Source of the DNA: an uncultured Balneola sp.
Lineage (GTDB): Bacteria > Bacteroidota > Rhodothermia > Balneolales > Balneolaceae
Direction: 5' to 3'
Length of the DNA stretch: 64,000 nt
NCBI GenBank assembly: GCA_913058495.1
Contig: CAJXQC010000004.1
Coordinates: 1-64,000, forward strand
Shown here: positions 57,100 to 64,000 of the stretch, in pieces
Numbering within the stretch: the first letter of the stretch is position 1
Layout: the number at the start of each line of letters is the position of its first letter
Notes under the pieces: model-generated
Databases searched by the model: none
Seen by the model: only the letters and a program-made list of their open reading frames with translations
What the model was told of the DNA's origin: nothing
Translations under genes and position numbers: made by a program

Positions 57100-60081
57100 T
57101 TGAAGTGCAAAACTTCTTTTTTATATACAATTCTTACAGTTCTATTGTGCTTAAGTTCTGCAAAAGGACTGTCCGCTCAGGATACAACTGAAGAAACAGA
57201 AGTTTATTTAGACTTTCAATATCAAGGTGTGGTTAAAACAGTAGTAATAAGCTACTATAAAAATGATATTTTCTTTCTTCCGGTAACAGAACTATTCTCT
57301 CTTTTCAAAGTTCAGAATTCAAGAGAGGGAAATATAATTACCGGTAAATTTTCTGCAGATCAAACTCCTTTCAGAATTGATCTTGCTAAGCAAACAATTA
57401 AATTCGGTAATAAACAATTTTCTTTATCTACAGATGATTTCATTATACAGGAATTAGATGATTACCTCTCCCCCGGTATTTTTTCTGAAATATTTAAACT
57501 GAATTTCTCGGTTGACTTCAACAAGCTGATATTAAACCTTGAAACAGAAGTAACTTTACCCGTCGTTGAGGAAGCTTTAAGAAACCGACGGCGAAAAGTT
57601 GTAGAGGCTAATACCTATCAAAAAAATTATTATGACTTAGCTCTTGACAGAAATAAATCATTCTTGAATGGAGGTTTTGTTGATTACTCTTTAACAAGCT
57701 TTGTAACCAACAATGAAAACAGCTATTCCTATAGTACATCTTTAGGTTTACAGCTGGCCGGAGGAGACCTTCAGGGAAATGTATTTGGCAATTATACGAA
57801 CAACTTTAATATTTCCAGCAACAATCTTCGATGGAGATATGTAATTCGGAATAATCCCGCAATTACACAAGTTTATGTTGGGCAATCAACACTAGATGGG
57901 GTTTTAAGTTCGAATTTTACAGGCCTAAAAATTTCCAATCAACCCATAGAACCCAGAAGATACTTTGATGAATACGTTGTTCAAGGTTCTACAATTCCTG
58001 AATCAGAAGTTGAACTTTATTTAAATAATGCTTTGATCGGATATGAAAAATCTGATGAACTTGGCAATTATCGCTTTACAACACCTCTTTATTACGGAAC
58101 CTCTGATCTCGATTTGAAAATTTATGGTCCGACCGGACAAACTATTGACAAATCCACGAAAATTCAGGTTCCTTTCAGTTTCTCACCTCAGGGAGAATTT
58201 AATTACAACTTAAATGCCGGGGTTCTTGATAATCCATTATTAGGTTCAACAGAGCGTCCTTTGGTTGTTAATGCCAAAGCAACTTACGGTATAAAAAGTT
58301 GGCTTTCAGGCTCTCTTGGTACTGAATATTTTGAAGGAGCAATGGAAAATTCAACTCCAGCCCTTACAGGTGCCCTCTCAACTCGGTTTCTAACAAGTTA
58401 TATCCTTACTCTTGAAGGTGTTTCTCAAGGTTATTACAGATCAAATCTAAATGCATTTTTTGCGAACTCGGCAAACTTCAGTATAGATTTCACCAAATTT
58501 ACATCTGAATCAATCCTGTATAATTCTTCCGGAAGGGATAAGCAACTAAATACATCCTTTTTTTATCCTTTCACTGTAGGTAATCTGCCTTTAATTTCCA
58601 GAGTATCTACTTTCACTGTGTTCAGAGATGATGTTCAGTCTACTTCATTACGTTTAGATTTAAGTACAAGAATAAATAAATTTAATTTCAGGTTTGGATA
58701 CTCTGACCGTGTTCTTAATTCTTATAACTTTCTGGATCCAAGTTTTTCTTCTACTCTTGATAATTCCATTACTTATAACATTTCCAGAAACCCCAACATC
58801 CCAAAAATACTCCGGGGAACTTTTTTAAGAGCACAAATGCGGTTTTTACCAAAATTATCTAAAATTGAAACTGCTCAATTTGTTATCTCCAGAAATCTGT
58901 TTAATAGCGGGCGATTACAATTATCATATGGCCGAAACTTTATTAATAATTTTAATAACGTAAGAGCGAGTTTTGTAATTGACTTCAACAAAGCCAGATC
59001 AAACTCTACCTTTTCTTCAATCCGTTCAGATTATAGTGTTTCTCAAAATATTCGGGGCTCTTTGGGTTACGATACGAACTATAATAACTTTATTGTTACA
59101 AGCAGAAATCAGGTAGGAAGATCCGGAGCCGCTATCAAACTTTTTGTAGACAATAACAATAATGAAAGGTATGATGAGGATATCGACCAGCCAATTGACG
59201 CCGGCTCTATTAGAATAGACCGAACCTCAGCTTCTTCATTCCGTAAAAATGGAATTTTGTATTACTCACAAATGCAGCCTTATTTCCGCTATAATATGCA
59301 GGTTAATAAAGGCTCTATTGAAAACCCCTTATTAGTACCTGAACTTAATGAGTTTTCGATTATCACGGATCCGAATACCTTCAAAAAAATTGAAATTCCT
59401 TTTTATATGTCTGGAGTTATTGAGGGTAATGTCAATAAATATTTTGATGAACAAAACAATAGCGGGATAGGTGGCGTGAGAGTTCTTATCTCAGGTATTG
59501 ATAGCGACTTTTTCAAGGAATTGAGATCGTTTTCTGACGGTAGTTTCTACTCCTATGAAGTCCCACCCGGAAAGTATAAAATGAGCATTGATCAGAATCA
59601 GCTTAGTGTACTGGATTCCAGATCTGAGCCCGGTGAAATTGAATTTGAGGTACAAGCTTTGTCAGAAGGAGATTTTGTTGAAGGCTTATCGTTTCTTATC
59701 GTACCAAATGATTACAATCCTGATCAAAAAGAAGTAAGACCTACAGATGTTATTATAGCTGATATTAGTGAAACTACTGAGATCCTTGAACTAGAGGCAG
59801 AACTAGATGATAATATCACTAAAACTTTAAGGCTTATTATACAGGCGCAAACTGCTTTTTACAACAGAGATATTGAACGGGCTCTGACATTAGTCAACCA
59901 GTCATTAAGCTTATTTGAAACTGCACAAGGTTACGCTTTGAAAGGAAGTCTTAATTATTTGAAAGGTAATAAAGACGAAGCTCAACAGAACTGGGATCGG
60001 GCAGTAGAATTCAATCCGGATATCTTTATTCCGGATATAGAAATATTAGACCAATTAATTAGAACTCAACCAGGTAACTAG
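57100..60081 (+). CDS. Usher-like outer-membrane protein with regulatory-type and TPR-like C-terminal extension
   Basis: A 993-residue exported protein starting at TTG, 2 bp after the chaperone stop. After the signal peptide (about 1-26) come an N-terminal domain, a beta-barrel-like region of alternating strands, and the usher middle-domain signature FDEYVVQGSTIPESEVELYL with NALIGYEKSDELGNYRF. A long second barrel half follows. Residues about 685-870 hold FVDNNNNERYDEDID and a carboxypeptidase-regulatory-like domain (GVRVLISGIDSDF, EVPPGKYKMSID). The last 90 residues are TPR-like (AFYNRDIERALTLVNQSLSL, ALKGSLNYLKGNKDEAQ). Classical ushers lack this TPR tail. A similar segment closes the lipoprotein at 61963-62439. 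It is predicted to secrete and anchor the pilins. Confidence 0.78.
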   Translation: MKCKTSFLYTILTVLLCLSSAKGLSAQDTTEETEVYLDFQYQGVVKTVVISYYKNDIFFLPVTELFSLFKVQNSREGNIITGKFSADQTPFRIDLAKQTIKFGNKQFSLSTDDFIIQELDDYLSPGIFSEIFKLNFSVDFNKLILNLETEVTLPVVEEALRNRRRKVVEANTYQKNYYDLALDRNKSFLNGGFVDYSLTSFVTNNENSYSYSTSLGLQLAGGDLQGNVFGNYTNNFNISSNNLRWRYVIRNNPAITQVYVGQSTLDGVLSSNFTGLKISNQPIEPRRYFDEYVVQGSTIPESEVELYLNNALIGYEKSDELGNYRFTTPLYYGTSDLDLKIYGPTGQTIDKSTKIQVPFSFSPQGEFNYNLNAGVLDNPLLGSTERPLVVNAKATYGIKSWLSGSLGTEYFEGAMENSTPALTGALSTRFLTSYILTLEGVSQGYYRSNLNAFFANSANFSIDFTKFTSESILYNSSGRDKQLNTSFFYPFTVGNLPLISRVSTFTVFRDDVQSTSLRLDLSTRINKFNFRFGYSDRVLNSYNFLDPSFSSTLDNSITYNISRNPNIPKILRGTFLRAQMRFLPKLSKIETAQFVISRNLFNSGRLQLSYGRNFINNFNNVRASFVIDFNKARSNSTFSSIRSDYSVSQNIRGSLGYDTNYNNFIVTSRNQVGRSGAAIKLFVDNNNNERYDEDIDQPIDAGSIRIDRTSASSFRKNGILYYSQMQPYFRYNMQVNKGSIENPLLVPELNEFSIITDPNTFKKIEIPFYMSGVIEGNVNKYFDEQNNSGIGGVRVLISGIDSDFFKELRSFSDGSFYSYEVPPGKYKMSIDQNQLSVLDSRSEPGEIEFEVQALSEGDFVEGLSFLIVPNDYNPDQKEVRPTDVIIADISETTEILELEAELDDNITKTLRLIIQAQTAFYNRDIERALTLVNQSLSLFETAQGYALKGSLNYLKGNKDEAQQNWDRAVEFNPDIFIPDIEILDQLIRTQPGN

Positions 60082-60098
60082 GAGTATAAAAAGTTCCT

Positions 60099-61925
60099 AT
60101 GACAATCAGAATGTATACGTTGGTTAAAGAATATTTGAGTAATTATTTGATATTGAGATCTCTGTTTTCTCTTTTGATGATCTTATTTATTTCAAATTTA
60201 TCAGTTAAGGCACAAGCTTCCCGTGTCACTTCGCAATCAGGAGAACTTCAAATCGCTTCTCTTGAACAGGCATACGATTCACAAGTTATTTTGATACTTT
60301 CTAATCATTTTGATAGAAAGAAATTTTTCGTGGACGTGAATATTGACGCTGAATTTATCGAGGAAACTATTCAAACACCCGGCACTCAAACTATAGAGAG
60401 AAACCCTCAAAGCTTTTTACCAGGTCTGCCTTTTCTCCCCGATGAAAATCTGCAAAGCTCACAAACTTCACAAGCCACCCCTCAAACTACTACAAACCAA
60501 ACAACTTATAAGACTTTACAGTTAAACAGCCTTGCTATTAATATATATGCCGATACCTCACTTTCTGATAGTGATTTAGATTTTATGAGGCGTGTGACCG
60601 GCTTTGCCGCTAAAGTAGACTTTACAAGAGGCGATTTAATAAATATTACTCAACTAGCCATCCCTAATCCTGATTTTGAACCAGCTGTAGTTATAACAAA
60701 TACTCAAGAACCCGAGCCTAAATCTCTCTTAAGTTCTTTCAAAGACTATCTGGTTGAAATAATTTTGCTTGCTGTATTCCTACTTGGACTATTTGGTTAT
60801 GGCATGTTCAGAAACTCAAAAGATAAATCTGATTTTCAAGCTCAAAGACAAAACCTTAAAAGTGATATAACTTTAGAGGGAAGTTTAAACCCGGATAGTA
60901 ATGTTTCTTTTTTCGGAAGTTCAAAAGAACAGTCCCGGAATATTGTTTCTGAATTTGAATTAGTGTCTGAAAACTTCTTTAAATATCCACAAGAAGTTTC
61001 TTTGGTTTTTGAATTTTGGATTGACAGTGATGAAAAAAATGGCCCTTCAAATGTAGCTGAAGTTGTTTCTTCTATAGATTCAAGTTCTCTTAAATTACTG
61101 CAAAATCATATTGACGAAGAAAAACTGGAGACTATCAAAGCAGCAATCAGAGATTTACCTCCAATGTCTATCGATGAAAAGTATAGAGCTGCAAAGTATT
61201 TTAACTCTGTTATTGAAGACGAAAACACCGATGAAAAATCAACCAAAAAGCATGCTAAGCTAGGGCTATTTAAATTTCTTACACACTTATCTGATGAGTT
61301 GTTAACTGAACTCATAAAAACTGAAAATAATGTAAGTGCTGCACTCATAATTGATTATTTACCGGAGGATAAAGCAGCTTCTATCCTAAACACATTTGAA
61401 AGATCCCGAGCTGCTGAAATCATGCTTAAAATGTCTACCCTGCATACGCTCTCCTATAAAGAACAAAGTAAAATTTCCAGCGGATTGTTTGAAAAAGCAA
61501 TCTTGGTGAGAGATAATGTACATGAGCAAGATTTTGGTGTGGAGAACATTTTACCGATTCTTGAAAACCTTCCTGTGAACGAGCAGAAAAGATATATTGA
61601 GCAATTGAAATCAACAGGTTCACCGGTTGGCACAATATTAGAAAAAGAATTCTTTACCATAGACCAGATCCCGGAATTGGAAGACGAAGTTGTCAAAAAT
61701 GGTGTTGAAGAAATTGACACTTCAACATTGCTGGAAGCGCTGGTTGGTCTTGAACCTGAATCTATTGATAAAATACTGACCGGAAGACCTAAACGAGAAC
61801 AACAATTGATTCGACTTGAGCTTGAATCTATAAACGGTGAGCATCAAACCAATAATGATGCAAAAAAGAAACTTGTCAGCTCACTTAGGAAATCTTTAAA
61901 ATCTAGTAAAGCAGATCAGCAATAA
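60099..61925 (+). CDS. FliF-like / FliG-like fusion protein (motor rotor component)
   Basis: A 608-residue inner-membrane protein. Residues 1-38 are a signal peptide. Residues 45-190 match the FliF RBM3 domain (FVDVNIDAEF, then LNSLAINIYADTSLSDSDL, then GFAAKVDFTRGDLI), with a Gln/Thr/Pro-rich insertion at about 95-137 where FliF has its beta-collar. A membrane span lies at 217-236. The cytoplasmic part aligns with FliG: armadillo M-domain (about 398-470, LIIDYLPEDKAASILNTFE), ARM-C (about 479-515, GVENILPILENLPVNEQKRY), a degenerate MFxF hinge (FFTI, 518-521) and the C1-6 torque-helix domain (522-600). The FliF YscJ-like RBM1/RBM2 part is absent. The EHPQR motif reads ENNVS. It lies 17 bp after the usher and precedes the lipoprotein and MotA. 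Confidence 0.82.
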   Translation: MTIRMYTLVKEYLSNYLILRSLFSLLMILFISNLSVKAQASRVTSQSGELQIASLEQAYDSQVILILSNHFDRKKFFVDVNIDAEFIEETIQTPGTQTIERNPQSFLPGLPFLPDENLQSSQTSQATPQTTTNQTTYKTLQLNSLAINIYADTSLSDSDLDFMRRVTGFAAKVDFTRGDLINITQLAIPNPDFEPAVVITNTQEPEPKSLLSSFKDYLVEIILLAVFLLGLFGYGMFRNSKDKSDFQAQRQNLKSDITLEGSLNPDSNVSFFGSSKEQSRNIVSEFELVSENFFKYPQEVSLVFEFWIDSDEKNGPSNVAEVVSSIDSSSLKLLQNHIDEEKLETIKAAIRDLPPMSIDEKYRAAKYFNSVIEDENTDEKSTKKHAKLGLFKFLTHLSDELLTELIKTENNVSAALIIDYLPEDKAASILNTFERSRAAEIMLKMSTLHTLSYKEQSKISSGLFEKAILVRDNVHEQDFGVENILPILENLPVNEQKRYIEQLKSTGSPVGTILEKEFFTIDQIPELEDEVVKNGVEEIDTSTLLEALVGLEPESIDKILTGRPKREQQLIRLELESINGEHQTNNDAKKKLVSSLRKSLKSSKADQQ

Positions 61926-61962
61926 ACAGTACATATCGAATGCTATCATTCTCGGTATCTGC

Positions 61963-62439
61963 TTGATGTCGACATCACTGCTATTTTCTTGCGGAAGTTC
62001 TAAAGATATGCCTGTTAATGAACCTGTAAATGCAGATCAAAATGAAGAAACTTTAGCTCAAACTGATAGTTCTGAGACAATTAGCCCCGACATTGATCTC
62101 GAAAAACAAAGAAGGGATTCGCTCACTCAAGTTTATAAAGATGAGCTTTACAAAGACTATCAGACGAAAGCCAACAGAATTACTACACTTTATATTCTTG
62201 CTCAGCAAAAATTTTATAGTGCTGAGTATCAGGACGCTCTATTTTTAATAAACCGTGCTTTACAGGTAAAGGAAACTGCTGATCTGTTAGCTTTGAAAGG
62301 AAGTATTTATTTGGGATTGGGTTCTGTTGAAAACTTCGTGGCTTTTTGGAGAAGGGCTCTCGAAATGGATGCAAACTTACCCATTCCTCCTTCTCCAGCC
62401 ATTGTTGAAGAATTAAAGAGGCAAGGCTTAATAGAATGA
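61963..62439 (+). CDS. TPR-like lipoprotein of the fimbria-motor locus
   Basis: A lipoprotein of about 158 residues with lipobox LLFSC. The first canonical start (TTG 61963, then ATG 61966) leaves only about eight residues before the cysteine. However, the frame is open upstream to 61900 and encodes a proper signal (NKQYISNAIILGICLMSTS), so translation may begin earlier at a rare start codon such as ATC 61915 or ATT 61948. The mature part has a charged linker and a TPR-like C-terminal region (AQQKFYSAEYQDALFLINRA, LALKGSIYLGLGSVENF) that resembles the tail of the usher-like protein. It probably sits on an envelope leaflet and bridges usher and motor; this is inferred. Confidence 0.7.
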   Translation: MMSTSLLFSCGSSKDMPVNEPVNADQNEETLAQTDSSETISPDIDLEKQRRDSLTQVYKDELYKDYQTKANRITTLYILAQQKFYSAEYQDALFLINRALQVKETADLLALKGSIYLGLGSVENFVAFWRRALEMDANLPIPPSPAIVEELKRQGLIE

Positions 62440-62474
62440 AAACACTTAAAAATTTATTAAACCATAACTAAGAC

Positions 62475-63272
62475 ATGCGCACATCATTTTTAAACATTTT
62501 TTGTTTCTTAGTTTCATTATCCATTTTAATATGGGGAGCCCTTCTTGTGGTTGGGTTTGCTCAATACAATATGATTCCATCTAAATATGAATTTCTGAAC
62601 CTTCCCAGCCTAGCCATTGTATTTGGAGGTATATCAGCAAGCGTATTTATCAGTTATCCATTTAAAAAAGTCATAGTAGCATTACGCGAAAGCACTCGAC
62701 TTTTTTCTCAAAGCAATATAGATGATCAATTACTTGAAAAGGATATTGAAAAAGTTTTAGAATGGCAGAAAAGAATACGGATCGATAAAATTAAAGCCGT
62801 TTCTGAATTAAGTGAAGAGTATGGAAATCGTTTTGAGGGGTATCTTTTTTCAATTTTAGATACTAATTATTCAACTGAAGATCTTCGTGAGTTAGCAGAA
62901 ATAAATATTCAGGAAACATTCACACGGCAACATCAGATCAATCAAATAATAGCGAGTATGGGTAAAACAGCTCCTGTCTTCGGTATGCTGGGTACACTAT
63001 TTGGACTTATTGTTATTCTATCCGGTTTTAATGAGATGGATTCACTGTTAACAGGACTTGCTGCTGCATTGATGACTACACTCTATGGAATAGTAATTGG
63101 GAACTTCATCTTTATTCCAATGGCAAAAAAGATGAATAATATTGCTTCTCTTCAATTTTTCAGAGAAAAACTGATATTGGAAGGTATTCTGTTGATTCAA
63201 CAACAAAAATCTTCACTTCAGATCTACGACAAACTCAAAGCTCATATGCATAGAACGAGCCAACAATTTTAG
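62475..63272 (+). CDS. MotA-like stator subunit
   Basis: A 265-residue inner-membrane protein of the MotA/TolQ/ExbB group, closest to MotA by its length, its four spans and its large cytoplasmic loop. Spans lie at about 9-29, 45-62, 165-185 and 195-216. The MotA-type signatures GKTAPVFGMLGTLFGLIVIL (Pro167) and GLAAALMTTLYGIVIGNFIF with Pro215 line the ion path. The loop region (about 70-155) carries basic and acidic residues (LEWQKRIRIDK, AVSELSEEYGNRF) as in MotA surfaces that contact FliG. It is 35 bp after the lipoprotein gene and followed 11 bp later by a MotB-like gene. It most likely forms an ion-driven stator acting on the FliG-like fusion. Confidence 0.88.
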   Translation: MRTSFLNIFCFLVSLSILIWGALLVVGFAQYNMIPSKYEFLNLPSLAIVFGGISASVFISYPFKKVIVALRESTRLFSQSNIDDQLLEKDIEKVLEWQKRIRIDKIKAVSELSEEYGNRFEGYLFSILDTNYSTEDLRELAEINIQETFTRQHQINQIIASMGKTAPVFGMLGTLFGLIVILSGFNEMDSLLTGLAAALMTTLYGIVIGNFIFIPMAKKMNNIASLQFFREKLILEGILLIQQQKSSLQIYDKLKAHMHRTSQQF

Positions 63273-63283
63273 GGTAGCGGAAA

Positions 63284-64000
63284 TTGAGTTTAGACCAGAC
63301 AAATAACACTAAAAATTCACTGTATCCTAAGCAGGAAATTGAAAATGAAGATGACGACAGTTGGCAAGTAAGTTATCTTGATATTATAACCATTCTCCTT
63401 GGTTTTTTGATCATTTTACTTTCTTTCTCAGACTTAAATGATGGTGAGCCCTTTTCTGTTTCTGAATTGTTCAAATCTTCTTTGAATGAAACCGAGTTTA
63501 TCACTACACCCATTGAAAACATTAAAGAAGAACTTGAAGGATTGCTGGCTCCTGAAATTGAACAAGGTAAACTTGAAATATTCAGAGAACTAAATGATGT
63601 CCGAATCAGATTTAAAAGCGACGATCTTTACAGTTCCGGAAGTGCAACTCTGGAAAACGAAGCATCAGAAATACTTAACCGTGTTTTAGCAGCTTTCAGG
63701 ATTATATCTTATGACGATTTTGAAATAGACGTTGAAGGCCACACAGATAACGTCCCTATTTCTTCTGCTAACTTTGATTCGAATTGGGAGTTATCTACCT
63801 CAAGAGCATCCAATATTGTAAAATATTTCAGTGAAATGGGGATTGCACAGGAACGTTTAAAAGCATCCGGTTATGCTGACTCCAGACCTTTGGTTGAATT
63901 TGATGAACAAGGCAATCCTTATCCTGCAAGCAAGGACAGAAACCGAAGAGTTGTTCTCCGGTTATTCTATTCAAGTCCGGAACAAATGGCAAAAGCAGAT
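63284..64000 (+). CDS. MotB-like stator subunit (3' end beyond window)
   Basis: An open frame of at least 239 residues starting at TTG 63284 and running off the window. It has a single membrane span near the N-terminus in which WQVSYLDIITILLGFLIILL carries the ion-binding Asp33 at the MotB position. A linker follows, then an OmpA/MotB peptidoglycan-binding domain with EGHTDNVPI, WELSTSRASNIVKYF, RLKASGYADSRP and KDRNRRVVLRL. Together with MotA it should form a peptidoglycan-anchored stator. Being incomplete here, its length and any extra C-terminal domain cannot be judged. Confidence 0.88.
   Translation, partial: MSLDQTNNTKNSLYPKQEIENEDDDSWQVSYLDIITILLGFLIILLSFSDLNDGEPFSVSELFKSSLNETEFITTPIENIKEELEGLLAPEIEQGKLEIFRELNDVRIRFKSDDLYSSGSATLENEASEILNRVLAAFRIISYDDFEIDVEGHTDNVPISSANFDSNWELSTSRASNIVKYFSEMGIAQERLKASGYADSRPLVEFDEQGNPYPASKDRNRRVVLRLFYSSPEQMAKAD

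Noticed and set aside
60099-64000. FliG/MotAB genes as remains of a flagellar operon
   Set aside because: No export, rod, hook or flagellin gene is present in the window. The FliF-FliG fusion is intact and lacks the YscJ-like half, and all motor residues are preserved, which fits a maintained separate system better than decay.
62475-64000. Zorya-type defence system (ZorA/ZorB)
   Set aside because: The MotA-like protein has only 265 residues without the long cytoplasmic tail of ZorA, and a FliG-like partner is present instead of ZorC/ZorD or ZorE genes.
62475-64000. TolQ/TolR or ExbB/ExbD pair
   Set aside because: The second protein has an OmpA/MotB peptidoglycan-binding domain and the first has the MotA-type large loop and APVFGMLGT motif.

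Overview
The window comes from an AT-rich Gram-negative bacterium of the Bacteroidota/Rhodothermota/Balneolota group, most likely Balneolota-like. The signs are four secreted proteins with C-terminal sorting domains of the QNYPNPFNPST type (type IX secretion substrates), many signal peptides ending in AQ, lipoproteins, Bacteroidota-style protein families, and several TTG start codons. No rRNA, tRNA, insertion sequence, phage gene or CRISPR array was seen. Species-level identity is not claimed.

Positions 1-34200 are mainly housekeeping. A minus-strand block holds queD, then an apparent six-gene operon (Memo-like protein, DUF2520 Rossmann protein, TlpA-like lipoprotein, and two thioredoxin-like PRX_like1 paralogs either side of an alkyltransferase-like protein), then a phosphopantetheinyl transferase. 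Plus-strand genes follow: lysS, a LolC/E-type permease, a surface protein with a sorting domain, an aldo/keto reductase pair, a GHL10-type lipoprotein and a large zinc metalloprotease. Alanine dehydrogenase is on the minus strand. Next comes a plus-strand run of histidine kinase, FecR-domain protein, giant PKD-repeat protein and the trkA-trkH potassium uptake pair. An EVE-domain gene and a compact dTDP-rhamnose operon (rfbA, rfbD, rfbC, rfbB) occupy the minus strand up to 34180.

Positions 34379-53727 encode three very large secreted proteins (1211, 2661 and 2503 residues) that share a C-terminal module and sorting domain. The last two are tandem paralogs with DUF2341, LamG-like, cadherin-like and Ig-like domains.

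Positions 53845-64000 hold the most unusual locus. Four small DUF4402-like pilin candidates are followed by a PapD-like chaperone and a 993-residue usher-like outer-membrane protein. Directly behind them, in the same direction, lie a natural fusion of a FliF-like periplasmic ring domain with a FliG-like rotor protein, a TPR-type lipoprotein, a MotA-like stator subunit and a MotB-like stator subunit that runs off the window. The usher and the lipoprotein end in similar TPR-like segments, which ties the two halves together. I infer a cell-surface fimbria, or an associated adhesin, that is coupled to a flagellar-type ion-driven motor without a flagellum. I know of no described system with this composition. 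The homology assignments are strong; the mechanical coupling is hypothesis.
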